DNA from: Shewanella sp. HN-41
Lineage (GTDB): Bacteria > Pseudomonadota > Gammaproteobacteria > Enterobacterales > Shewanellaceae
Assembly: GCF_000217915.1 (NCBI RefSeq)
Contig: NZ_AFOZ01000014.1
Location: 310,001-374,000, forward strand
Direction: 5' to 3'
DNA length: 64,000 nt
Within the stretch, counting starts at the first letter, position 1; every line of letters begins with the position of its first letter. Below are positions 11,793 to 21,343 of this stretch, piece by piece. A program made the position numbers and the translations under genes. The notes under the pieces were generated by a model, which did no database searches, had not been told where the DNA came from, and saw nothing but the letters and a program-made list of their open reading frames with translations.

Positions 11793-12506
11793 CTAGTGAC
11801 CAAAGTAAAAAGTGATGTCTGCGCCAAGTTGCAGCGCGTTGCCGCTAAGGGCATTACCTAGGCTCAATTCCAGCTGTAGCTGCCGTTGCTGCGTGTGTTG
11901 ATAGGCGAGCTGATAGGCCGCATTGCTCAACTCTTTTTGGTAAAGCTCGGCGATCAGGTGATGGTGACTGCTGAGTTTATAGGCCGCCGCGATGCCCGCC
12001 AGTAATTGGGTTGGCTCATTAAACCCATAGGTCAACCCTAAGTTGGCATAGAGGCTGACATCGGAGTCGCCTAAGGTTTTGCCTACTATGCCGAAGATTT
12101 CGGTGGCAAATCCGTTGTCGATATCGAGGTTTTTTTGCAGATTGATCACCAGTGCACTGTGCCAATCGTCCTGTAGTAGCAATGGATCTGAGTGGGAGAG
12201 ATAGCTTAAGTTGAGCGGTAGCTTGATGCCGACTTCAGCCTGCTCTTCACGAATATTGTCATTGGCATTAGACGCTAGTCCTAAATGCCATTCCCATTGA
12301 CTGCGGCTGCAGGTGATGGCTGCATTTAATTGCGCCCGAGCATGATCCGATCTGGGTTGTTGCCAGCCCATTTCTAATTCGCAGCGATCTGCGAGGGCGG
12401 GATCATCCATTTCGAGGTGTGATGCCGCCGCACGCATGCTGTAGTACAAACTGATGCTTGCACAGGATAAAGACCGTAAAATGAACGTGTTGTTTATATA
12501 AGCCAT
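11793..12506 (-). CDS. Unrecognised protein, predicted beta-rich/outer-membrane-like, upstream of MgtE-domain gene
   Basis: I do not recognise a family. The ATG at 12504-12506 has GAGGAG eight bases upstream and gives 237 aa; a longer frame from 12605 is unsupported. The sequence alternates polar and hydrophobic residues in strands (WHLGLASNA, VSLYANLGLTYGF, LLAGIAAAYKL, HHLIAELYQKEL, LQLELSLG) and ends LQLGADITFYFGH. This resembles the closing strand of a beta-barrel with a penultimate aromatic. The N-terminus (FILRSLSCASISLYYSM) is only signal-like. It leads an operon with the MgtE-domain transporter. Confidence 0.6.
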   Translation of the reverse strand: MAYINNTFILRSLSCASISLYYSMRAAASHLEMDDPALADRCELEMGWQQPRSDHARAQLNAAITCSRSQWEWHLGLASNANDNIREEQAEVGIKLPLNLSYLSHSDPLLLQDDWHSALVINLQKNLDIDNGFATEIFGIVGKTLGDSDVSLYANLGLTYGFNEPTQLLAGIAAAYKLSSHHHLIAELYQKELSNAAYQLAYQHTQQRQLQLELSLGNALSGNALQLGADITFYFGH

Positions 12507-13094
12507 GTTGAGGCTCCTCAGGTGTAAACCCTTAGGTGTTAATCCATAGGGGTAAACGGAGGGTACCGAGGCAAAAACTTGCTTTGAGATACAAAAAATA
12601 CCCATAACCCAACCCCAGCGAACACGCTGGAATGGCGAAAAGCGCAGCCAGAGGCCTAGGCTTTACGGTTTGTGATTGATATTTTGGGGGAGGCGGAGTG
12701 AAGAATGGTTCACACTACTACCCTGCTTAGCAGGTAGCAGCAATTATTGCGGGCTAGTGCTAGGCGTTAAATCCTGTCTTTTGGACAGGGCATCTACTGT
12801 CGCTTATGTGTGTGCCCACAGTGGGTCTCCGCAATGATGAAAAGTGGCTTGATTTTAAGGGACTCAAATCGAAAGTCAACCGCACAAAAAATTACATATG
12901 TTTTTGTTTGGATTTATATTTTAAATAAAAGTTAACGCTTGTGTGGTGCTGGGTTTCGTGTGAATTTATTGCGGCTGTTGATGGATTTGCACGCAGGAAA
13001 AGGTTGTCAGTATGTTTTTTAAACTGCTCTTTGCTGATAAGGCAAAGGGAACATAAATATCCACCGCCGTATTCAGAGTTAGAGGTATTAAGCT
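12507..13094. other. Gene-free divergent intergenic region
   Basis: This 588-bp stretch lies between the divergently transcribed MgtE-operon leader and the EEP-family gene. It holds the candidate leader structure (12718-12835), a G-rich run near 12685 and an AT-rich segment at 12885-12945 suited to promoters. GAGG at 13081-13084 serves the gene at 13095. I see no credible coding sequence in it. Confidence 0.6.
12718..12835 (-). ncRNA. Candidate structured leader RNA of the barrel/MgtE operon
   Basis: Read on the minus strand, ATTGCGG (12829-12835) pairs with CCGCAAT (12746-12752). This would enclose a CCCAC/GTGGG hairpin (12815-12825), a CCTGTC-CAAAA-GACAGG hairpin (12773-12789) and a small CTAG-type hairpin. 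A further stem CTACC-TGC / GCA-GGTAG (12718-12737) follows. The element begins about 330 bases upstream of the first gene and its 3' end is about 210 bases before the start codon. I compared it by eye with the M-box, yybP-ykoY and NiCo riboswitch consensus cores and saw none. Function is inferred only from structure and from the cation-transport operon downstream. Confidence 0.4.
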
Positions 13095-14306
13095 ATGACA
13101 CATGATATCGATGATCCTAGGCCAATGACGGCAGCCGTTCTCCATACTAAGCTGGCGAATATTAAGATCGCCAGTGTCAATCTGTTTAACTTTATTGAGC
13201 CACCTTTGGCTTACTACGATTTTGAAAATATCTATAGCCATGGCCAGTGGCAGAAAAAGTGCCTATGGCTGAGTGAGTTTCTCGCCCATCGTCAACCCGA
13301 TGTTGTCGGATTTCAAGAAGTGTTTAGCCCTGAACCGCTCAAGCGTATCGCCAGCGAGCAAGGGTTAGTGCATTTTGCCATTGTCGATGAACCTACGCTT
13401 ATCAGTGACTACATTTATCGTAGCCCTGTGGTCGCGCTTGCCTCCCGTTATCCCATTATGGACATCAGCAGTGTCGAACCTGATGCGCGCTTAGTGGCGG
13501 CCATGGGATTATCGAATGAATTTGCCTTTAGCCGTAAGGTGCTGCGTGCAACCATTGAGGTGCCGCAAATCGGTTTGTGCGATCACTATGTGGTGCACTT
13601 TAAGTCAAAACGCGCGGGATTAGCCCTCGAGCCTAAGCCACTTGAACCTAAGCTATTTGAACATCAGCCCCTTGGCTTAGATGACTTGGCGCCGCAGGTG
13701 GCGAGCATGACACTGCATTCAGAAACCCAATTGCTCACCGAGCAAGCCTTGGGCCGCTGGGCATCTACCATGCAGCGCGGTGCAGAAGCTGCGTTATTAT
13801 TCCATGGCATATTGGTGCGCAGGCAAGCATCTAAATATCCCGTCGTAGTGATGGGTGACTTTAATGACAGCCTGACGATGGGCGCCTTAGATGCGCTAAC
13901 GATACAGGGCGAGAGTATTCACAGTAATGATATTAAAGCCGCTGGCCTCGGACATTTATCGGATGCGGCGTTAGCGGCGGTGTTTGCTCAATATCAACTT
14001 AAAGATGCCTATGAGTTATTTATCGAGGCCAACCTATTTATTAATGCCAATCAGCAGGGCAGTTTAACGGGTAATACCGCTTACCATAGGGAACACAGGG
14101 CGGCGACCCATTACTATGGCCCTAAAGGTTCTGTGCTGGATTATATTTTGCTTTCGAGCGAGTTCGATGCGAGCCATGGCCGCAGTTTAGCCCAAGTGGT
14201 GGATTATCAAACCTGCGACAGGCATTTAGTCAGGCCCGAATATGAGCGCGACGCCTACAGTACTGACCATGCGCCCGTAATCGTTGAGCTAGCGCTACGT
14301 AGCTAA
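13095..14306 (+). CDS. Endonuclease/exonuclease/phosphatase (EEP) family protein
   Basis: The 403-residue protein carries the EEP catalytic set: Asn near 29 (SVNLFNF), Glu75 in VGFQEVF, Asp255-Asn257 in VMGDFNDS and the terminal Asp-His at 391-392 (STDHAP). These place it among Mg2+-dependent phosphodiesterases related to DNase I, sphingomyelinases and inositol phosphatases. No signal peptide is visible, so cytoplasmic action is likely. GAGGTATTAAGCT precedes the ATG. It is monocistronic, and the substrate cannot be assigned from sequence. Confidence 0.85.
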   Translation: MTHDIDDPRPMTAAVLHTKLANIKIASVNLFNFIEPPLAYYDFENIYSHGQWQKKCLWLSEFLAHRQPDVVGFQEVFSPEPLKRIASEQGLVHFAIVDEPTLISDYIYRSPVVALASRYPIMDISSVEPDARLVAAMGLSNEFAFSRKVLRATIEVPQIGLCDHYVVHFKSKRAGLALEPKPLEPKLFEHQPLGLDDLAPQVASMTLHSETQLLTEQALGRWASTMQRGAEAALLFHGILVRRQASKYPVVVMGDFNDSLTMGALDALTIQGESIHSNDIKAAGLGHLSDAALAAVFAQYQLKDAYELFIEANLFINANQQGSLTGNTAYHREHRAATHYYGPKGSVLDYILLSSEFDASHGRSLAQVVDYQTCDRHLVRPEYERDAYSTDHAPVIVELALRS

Positions 14307-14415
14307 GTTTTATGCTTCAATTAAGCGAGCTAAATCAAGCAACCTAAACTCACTCAAGCGGACTCTAGCTTACTTTAAATCACGCTAGCGCTCACTCACA
14401 CAAACCCCATTGAGA

Positions 14416-15228
14416 TTAAGCGATATCGCGGATAAGCCCCATTTGAAACCAAGCTTGCAGTGCCTGCAGCACTTGCATCGGCGCCTGCGCATCACTAAAA
14501 AATGCCAACATCATTTCGCATTGCTCGGCAAAGGTAGCGCCGCCGATAAAACCCAGCAATAGGGCGAGTTGATACTCGGATAGGGAAATAAACTCAGTTA
14601 ACCGGCTTTCGCCGCGCCAAAGTAACCAAGCTCGCTTGCCTTGATAATCGGGATTGGGCGGTGATGCTTGCTGTTTTAATGCTTGCCAAGTTTCAACCGC
14701 ATTACTGTTGCATTGGAATAGCTGCACGCTGGGATGAAAACGCAGTTGGCAACCCGGCCATTGCTCGGCGGGCAGCGCTTGCAGGCGCGCAAAAGTGGCG
14801 CGCTCGCTATCAAACGCATCGAAGGCATTTAGTAAACGCCGCTCGAAGCGGGCAATATCGGCAATGATCGGATACTGACTGAAAAACGCATCTTGGGTTA
14901 AATAGTCGGGCAGGGCATCGGCAAAACTGCGCAGTGAGGTAAACGTCGATGGCTGACTGGCAATGTAACCTTTTGCCATACGCTCAAAGAATTCATCACC
15001 CAGATAGATACCCAGCATTTCGTGGTCGGTTTCGAGGGTTTCGGTCAAACGAATGCGATAGGCATTGGCATAGATCTGCATCCGAATATCGGCATTGATG
15101 CCGCCTTGCTCGGCAATCTTATCCTTGAAGGTTTGCGTGGTTTGCTCAAGGGTTGACGGCGTATCGACCGCCGCGCTCGCCAGCAGATAATCCATAAATG
15201 CGTGTTGCAGCTGCTGAAGTTGGCTCAT
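14416..15228 (-). CDS. DUF2063 / HvfC-BufC-type RiPP maturation partner
   Basis: The 270-residue protein matches the DUF2063 ('putative DNA-binding') pattern: an N-terminal helical domain with LQHAFMDYLL, INADIRMQIYANAYRIRLTE, LGDEFFERMAKGYI and LPDYL, then a mixed C-terminal domain. In bufferin and Hvf operons this protein (BufC/HvfC) pairs with the DUF692 MNIO enzyme and presents the precursor peptide. Its start overlaps the DUF692 stop by 4 bp (ATGA), indicating translational coupling. The DNA-binding annotation of the family is a historical guess; a partner role in peptide modification is better supported by context. Confidence 0.85.
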   Translation of the reverse strand: MSQLQQLQHAFMDYLLASAAVDTPSTLEQTTQTFKDKIAEQGGINADIRMQIYANAYRIRLTETLETDHEMLGIYLGDEFFERMAKGYIASQPSTFTSLRSFADALPDYLTQDAFFSQYPIIADIARFERRLLNAFDAFDSERATFARLQALPAEQWPGCQLRFHPSVQLFQCNSNAVETWQALKQQASPPNPDYQGKRAWLLWRGESRLTEFISLSEYQLALLLGFIGGATFAEQCEMMLAFFSDAQAPMQVLQALQAWFQMGLIRDIA

Positions 15229-16124
15229 GGGATAACCTTTCCTTCCTGCATGTTGTTTCTACCCTTGGCGGCGGTGAGTGGATGCGCCTCACTTAAGGTA
15301 TCGCGGGCGATATTTCTGGCAATCGTGAGTTCGGCTTCGAGGGCGGAAAACGCGGGGATATTGGCATCGCGCTCTATCATAGTGCTGATGCCGCCAAAAC
15401 GTTTCAGTGCTGCACGGTAGAGGTCCCACACGCTGCTTGGTACATCATGATCATGCGTGTCTATCACATAGTCGCCATAGTCGCTGTGTCCGGCGAGGTG
15501 GAATTGCTGCACCCGTTTGGGATTGATTTTATTCAAGTAGTCCAACGGATTGAAATTATGGTTACGGGCACTGACGTAAATATTATTGATATCTAACAAG
15601 ATTAAACAATCAGCGGCCTCGGCCACGGCATTAACGAATTCCCATTCGTCCATGCTGGAATCTTGATAGGACAAATAGCTAGAAACGTTTTCCATCAAAA
15701 TGCGGCGACCTAAAAAGTCTTGGACGGTTGTAATCCGCTGCGCGACATGCTTGACGGTTTCTTCGGTATAGGGCAGTGGCAGGAGATCGTGGCTGTTCAC
15801 CCCGTGGATCGAGGTCCAGCAGATATGATCGGAAATCCATTGGGGCTGCACATCGTTGGCTAGCTGCTTTAAGGCTTTAAGGTAATCCATATTGAGGGGA
15901 TCGGTACTGCCAATCGACAGGGAAACACCGTGCATCACCAGGGGATAACGCTCACCTATTGCTTTAAGGTAATAGCGGGGTTTACCGCCAGCGACCATGT
16001 AGTTTTCCGAGAGTACTTCAAACCAATCGATATCGGGCTCTGTGTTGAGTACGGCATCAAAATGTTGCGTCCTAAGGCCTAAGCCAAAACCTAATGGTGC
16101 TTGGGTGATGACATCTTGCGCCAC
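15225..16124 (-). CDS. DUF692 multinuclear non-heme iron oxidative enzyme (MNIO; BufB/HvfB type)
   Basis: The 299-residue protein is a complete UPF0276/DUF692 member with a TIM-barrel core. Family motifs include LGFGLGLRTQHF, DWFEVLSENYM, VMHGVSLSIGS, DHICWTS, LMENVSSYL, LLDINNIYVSA, FHLAGHSDYGDYVIDTHDH and a final MIERDANIP. The His/Asp/Glu residues in these strands bind a multi-iron centre. Known members (MbnB, TglH, BufB) oxidatively modify Cys in peptide precursors. It lies between the precursor and the DUF2063 gene, so its substrate is very likely the Cys-rich product of the first gene. Confidence 0.9.
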   Translation of the reverse strand: MAQDVITQAPLGFGLGLRTQHFDAVLNTEPDIDWFEVLSENYMVAGGKPRYYLKAIGERYPLVMHGVSLSIGSTDPLNMDYLKALKQLANDVQPQWISDHICWTSIHGVNSHDLLPLPYTEETVKHVAQRITTVQDFLGRRILMENVSSYLSYQDSSMDEWEFVNAVAEAADCLILLDINNIYVSARNHNFNPLDYLNKINPKRVQQFHLAGHSDYGDYVIDTHDHDVPSSVWDLYRAALKRFGGISTMIERDANIPAFSALEAELTIARNIARDTLSEAHPLTAAKGRNNMQEGKVIP

Positions 16125-16180
16125 ATTGACTCCTTATCCTTAAGTCTGCTGCTGTCGGTGTGATAAACAGGGTGATAAGT

Positions 16181-16203
16181 GTGACCAGCACTGAGCTGGC
16201 CAC
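16181..16203 (-). promoter_or_regulatory. Stem-loop between RiPP precursor and MNIO gene
   Basis: On the minus strand GTGGCCAGC-TCAGT-GCTGGTCAC folds into a 9-bp stem (one G-U pair) with a 5-base loop. It starts 24 bases after the precursor stop. The sequence after it is not a T-run, so it is better read as an mRNA-stabilising or partial attenuation element than as a full terminator. It would let precursor mRNA exceed enzyme mRNA. Confidence 0.55.
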
Positions 16204-16226
16204 GACTTCTAATCAGCATATGGCGT

Positions 16227-16679
16227 TTAAGCACCCACTTTGCCGCCGATATCACCACAGGCTTTTGCGGGGGTGACAACAAAGCCACTGCCCTTGCAGC
16301 TTGCGTGCCCGGCGCAGGCGTTGTCGGCGGTTTTACAATCGTTATGGCCTTTGCAGGTATTGACGCCATAGCAGTGGACCAGTTCGGTATTGGCCATCTT
16401 GCCAACCCAGTCATCAGCCACTTTACCGCCGACATCACCACAACTTTTTGATGGCATAGCGACAAAACCACTGCCCTTGCAGCTGGCGTGTCCGGCGCAG
16501 GCGTTATCGGCGGTTTTACAATCGTTATGGCCTTTACAGGTATTTACACCATAACAATGTACGAGATCGGCACTGTTGGCGCCAGCCATAGGTTCGGCGG
16601 CATTGGCATAACCTGCCATGCTTGCCATCGCCATTGCGAGTGCGGCGCCAGTGAGTGCGGTTTGTGCTTTCTTATTCAT
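16227..16679 (-). CDS. Bufferin-like Cys-rich RiPP precursor with tandem-duplicated core
   Basis: The 150-residue protein has a Sec signal peptide (hydrophobic core 8-23, cleavage after ANA near 27). Two near-identical modules of 61-residue period follow. Each has six Cys in the same spacing: 42, 48, 54, 61, 67, 80 and 103, 109, 115, 122, 128, 141, with the motif [20 protein letters not shown] followed by [13 protein letters not shown] and CGDxGGKV. Known bufferin precursors are exported, MNIO-modified, copper-binding peptides; the HCYG.N.CKG pattern resembles the BufA2 type. AAAGGA precedes the ATG by seven to eight bases. Modification and the metal are inferred from the adjacent DUF692-DUF2063 pair. 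Confidence 0.85.
   Translation of the reverse strand: MNKKAQTALTGAALAMAMASMAGYANAAEPMAGANSADLVHCYGVNTCKGHNDCKTADNACAGHASCKGSGFVAMPSKSCGDVGGKVADDWVGKMANTELVHCYGVNTCKGHNDCKTADNACAGHASCKGSGFVVTPAKACGDIGGKVGA
16241..16391. repeat. Direct repeat copy A (3' module of precursor gene)
   Basis: This segment is a direct repeat of 16424-16574, offset by exactly 183 bp (61 codons). The central portion is nearly identical at DNA level, including silent positions, which points to recent duplication or gene conversion. Confidence 0.85.
16424..16574. repeat. Direct repeat copy B (5' module of precursor gene)
   Basis: This is the second copy of the 183-bp-period repeat in the RiPP precursor and encodes residues about 36-85. 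Differences from copy A cluster at the edges of the module, mainly the AMPSKSC versus VTPAKAC region. Confidence 0.85.
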
Positions 16680-18367
<1,688 letters not shown>

Positions 18368-18426
18368 GTTTTGTTTTTGTATAAGCGGCCAGATATTAGT
18401 CGTTTAGCCGAATAAAATTGAACCAT

Positions 18427-18465
18427 AAAAAATGCCAGCCCTTGAATAAAGTGGCTGGTATTTTT
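18427..18465. terminator. Bidirectional terminator between rlmI and rpiA
   Basis: AAAAATGCCAGCC / GGCTGGTATTTTT forms a long stem with A and T tracts on both sides. It can end both the rlmI transcript and the convergent rpiA transcript. Confidence 0.85.
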
Positions 18466-18499
18466 ATCGCGTATTTTTGCGAAAGTTTTTACACGTTAC

Positions 18500-19162
18500 T
18501 TATTTGGCAGTAAAGGTTTTTACGCCATCAGGGGTGCCAACGAGTAACACATCCGCGCCGCGTTTAGCGAACAGACCATTAGTGACAACACCGACTATCT
18601 CATTGATCTGGCTTTCCAATTCTTTTGGATTAAGGATCTTAAGGTTGTACACATCGAGGATCACGTTGCCGTTATCGGTCACAACGCCTTCACGGTATAC
18701 AGGATCGCCGCCTAGTTTAACTAACTGACGCGCCACATAGGAGCGAGCCATAGGAATGACTTCAACTGGCAGAGGGAACTCACCTAGAATGTCGACCTGT
18801 TTAGTGTTATCGACGATACAGACAAACTTCTCGGCCACGGCTGCGACAATCTTCTCGCGAGTTAACGCCGCGCCGCCGCCTTTGATCATGTCCATATGGC
18901 CGTTGATCTCATCGGCACCGTCCACATAGACAGATAAACGATCGACGCTGTTTAAGTCATAAACGGGAATGCCCAGCGCCTTCATCTTCTGAGTGGAGGC
19001 CTCAGAGCTAGAGACTGCGCCTTCGATATCGGCTTTCATGGTCGCCAGTGCATCAATAAAGTGATTCACAGTTGAACCTGTACCTACACCGACAATACTG
19101 TCTCTTTCAACGTATTTGAGTGCGGCCCAGCCGGCTGCTTTTTTCATTTCATCTTGAGTCAT
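18500..19162 (-). CDS. rpiA: Ribose-5-phosphate isomerase A
   Basis: RpiA interconverts ribose-5-phosphate and ribulose-5-phosphate in the pentose phosphate pathway. The protein is 220 aa (E. coli 219). It has the family motifs [16 protein letters not shown] (phosphate loop), [34 protein letters not shown] with catalytic Asp/Glu, [17 protein letters not shown], and a C-terminal [23 protein letters not shown] precedes the ATG by eight bases. It is monocistronic. Confidence 0.97.
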   Translation of the reverse strand: MTQDEMKKAAGWAALKYVERDSIVGVGTGSTVNHFIDALATMKADIEGAVSSSEASTQKMKALGIPVYDLNSVDRLSVYVDGADEINGHMDMIKGGGAALTREKIVAAVAEKFVCIVDNTKQVDILGEFPLPVEVIPMARSYVARQLVKLGGDPVYREGVVTDNGNVILDVYNLKILNPKELESQINEIVGVVTNGLFAKRGADVLLVGTPDGVKTFTAK

Positions 19163-19412
19163 GTTGACATCCTGTTAAGGCAAATGAGTAAAAATTTTGA
19201 GCTTAGTATACTCTTTTCCGATAAATAATGTGGCGCAATTCCGCCTTAGCTGTGATCTAGATTGCAGGCAGGTCAATATCAGTCTGTGGTCCCAATAACC
19301 TAAGCAACTGAAGTAGTTAACTTGGAAAGCATTTCGCTATACGCCACTAATCTAACTAAGTTACTATGGCAAAAGCAGAATGATTTATAGATGATTTATA
19401 GAGGGATTTAGC

Positions 19413-20348
19413 ATGGCAGGCGCGAGTTTATTGACTTTACTCGATGATATTGCATCCATTTTGGATGATGTTGCGGTAATGAGTAAGGTGGCGGCGAAGA
19501 AGACTGCGGGGGTGTTAGGTGACGATTTAGCCCTCAATGCCCAGCAAGTAACAGGGGTGAATGCGGACCGTGAATTACCCGTCATTTGGGCCGTGGCCTT
19601 AGGATCATTCCGTAATAAATTGATTTTAGTGCCCGCAGCCCTGTTGATCAGTGCGTTTATTCCCTGGGCCGTCACGCCACTATTGATGTTTGGTGGATTG
19701 TTTTTGTGTTTCGAAGGTTTTGAGAAGCTGCACCACAGTTATCGCCATAGAAAAGATCAGCCGGAGGAGAGCCCCGAGGTTCACGAACAGCCAGAAATCA
19801 CCGATTGGGTTGCCTTTGAGGCTGAAAAAGTCAAAGGCGCGATTCGTACCGACTTTGTATTATCGGCAGAAATCATCGCTATTACCTTAGGCATAGTGGC
19901 GGATAAGTCCCTGTCGACACAGTTTCTCACCTTAGCCGCTATCGGCATAGTAATGACCATAGGTGTGTATGGCTTAGTCGCCGCCATTGTGAAAATAGAC
20001 GATGCGGGCTTGTATTTAAGCCAGCGCCAAGGTGAGTCAGCCATCACCCAATTCAATCGTAAACTCGGTTTTGGCCTATTAAGTGCCGCGCCCCTATTGA
20101 TGAGAAGCTTAACCATCATCGGCACTGCGGCCATGTTTATGGTGGGCGGCGGAATTTTAACCCATGGTTTGCATATAATTGGCGAGCAAATTCATCATGC
20201 AGAACAAGTGGTTGAGACAGTTAGTGTTGTTGGTCCTGCGCTTGCCCTATTAACGCCAAGCATACTTAACGGTTTATTTGGTGTGTTAGCGGGTGCGGTT
20301 GCTGTATTCCTGATAACGGGAATACAAAAACTGCGCAATAAGTCTTAA
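19413..20348 (+). CDS. DUF808 family inner-membrane protein (YedI-like)
   Basis: The 311-residue protein begins MAGASLLTLLDDIASILDDV, the conserved start of the DUF808/YedI family (E. coli YedI 305 aa). Several hydrophobic segments follow at about 69-95, 150-195, 225-250 and 270-305, with a charged loop YRHRKDQPEESPEVHEQPE in between. It is an integral inner-membrane protein of unknown function; no catalytic motif is visible. GAGGGATTTAGC precedes the ATG. It is followed 58 bp later by the exonuclease gene. Confidence 0.85.
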   Translation: MAGASLLTLLDDIASILDDVAVMSKVAAKKTAGVLGDDLALNAQQVTGVNADRELPVIWAVALGSFRNKLILVPAALLISAFIPWAVTPLLMFGGLFLCFEGFEKLHHSYRHRKDQPEESPEVHEQPEITDWVAFEAEKVKGAIRTDFVLSAEIIAITLGIVADKSLSTQFLTLAAIGIVMTIGVYGLVAAIVKIDDAGLYLSQRQGESAITQFNRKLGFGLLSAAPLLMRSLTIIGTAAMFMVGGGILTHGLHIIGEQIHHAEQVVETVSVVGPALALLTPSILNGLFGVLAGAVAVFLITGIQKLRNKS

Positions 20349-20406
20349 CCCCAAATAATGATTGTGGTATCCGATTATATCGCCATGGCTGCTCAAGGAA
20401 GGTGCG

Positions 20407-21309
20407 ATGAAATTAATGAAGTATTGTCTATCGCCCAATAAACTGGCCTGGTTACGCCAGGAATTAGGCGAACATGCCGATGGGATGATCGCGACTATGG
20501 ATGCGGCGGGTAGTGCCTATTTAGCTCAAGCCGTAGCTCCCGATACTTTATTAGCTGAAAAGTCCCCTGTTAAGGCCGAAATACTTCGGCTTAAGTTTGC
20601 ATGGTTTAAGCAAAAGATGGCCTTGGTCACTCGCCTAGATGATAACGAGCTCGCCCAACTATCCCCTTTTACCCTTAATGGAGCAAAGGTTGTACTGGTG
20701 CAATCCGAAGACATGGCTTCGGTGTTGCAAACTCTGAGCCGTGAGTCGGTTTTGGGGTTTGATACTGAGACCCGGGCGAGTTTCGAAGCCAATGTTACCC
20801 ATCCCTTAAGCCTGATCCAAATTGCGACCCACGATACCTGCTATTTGTTTCAACAGGCGTTATTGGGGCAGCAATTAGCCTTGCTTAAATCTTTGCTCGA
20901 AGATGAGGCCATCTTAAAAGTGGGGATTGGTCTGAGAAGTGATGCACAAGTATTGCGGCGTGAGTGGGGCATTAATGTCGTACCTAGATTAGATCTCAAC
21001 TGGGCGATGGCGCAACTTGGAGCGGGCAAAGAAATGGGAACCCGCCAACTGGTTGCCGCCTTGCTACAACGCCATATACAAAAGCCTAAAAAAGTCACCC
21101 TGTCGAACTGGCAGCAGCTTCCGTTATCGAATATGCAGATCGATTATGCCGCCCTAGATGCCTTGGCGGCACAACATTGTTTTATCCAGCTAATCGCCAT
21201 ACTCAAGCCGTTTTATCGGGCCGGAGTCGGAGCGGGGGAGTCATTACTCTCCCCCCATTTAACGGCGAGACTGAGTCACTATTTTGAACAGGCTAATGGG
21301 CCGGGATAA
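20407..21309 (+). CDS. RNase D-like DEDDy 3'-5' exonuclease domain protein
   Basis: The ATG at 20407 has GGAAGG in front and gives 300 aa; an earlier start at 20362 is less likely. The exonuclease domain (about 105-270) shows the three motifs: FDTET (Asp119, Glu121), VGIGLRSDAQVL, and IDYAALDALAAQ with the Tyr of the DEDDy subclass. This matches RNase D-type and WRN-type exonucleases that trim RNA or DNA 3' ends. The HRDC domain of canonical RNase D is absent. The N-terminal ~100 residues are unassigned. Confidence 0.85.
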   Translation: MKLMKYCLSPNKLAWLRQELGEHADGMIATMDAAGSAYLAQAVAPDTLLAEKSPVKAEILRLKFAWFKQKMALVTRLDDNELAQLSPFTLNGAKVVLVQSEDMASVLQTLSRESVLGFDTETRASFEANVTHPLSLIQIATHDTCYLFQQALLGQQLALLKSLLEDEAILKVGIGLRSDAQVLRREWGINVVPRLDLNWAMAQLGAGKEMGTRQLVAALLQRHIQKPKKVTLSNWQQLPLSNMQIDYAALDALAAQHCFIQLIAILKPFYRAGVGAGESLLSPHLTARLSHYFEQANGPG

Positions 21310-21343
21310 ACGATTTACGCCATAGGGGGATAAGCAGGGCGCC

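Noticed and set aside
12507..12860. M-box (ykoK) or yybP-ykoY riboswitch in front of the MgtE unit
   Set aside because: The conserved core sequences of those classes are not visible; only generic secondary structure is present, so it is reported as an unassigned leader.
12966..13241. 91-codon open frame on the minus strand
   Set aside because: It overlaps the start of the EEP-family gene on the other strand, has no ribosome-binding site and no protein-like composition.
16091..16471. 126-codon open frame overlapping the RiPP precursor
   Set aside because: It lies in another frame of the duplicated Cys-rich gene and arises from the repeat; the precursor frame has the signal peptide and ribosome site.
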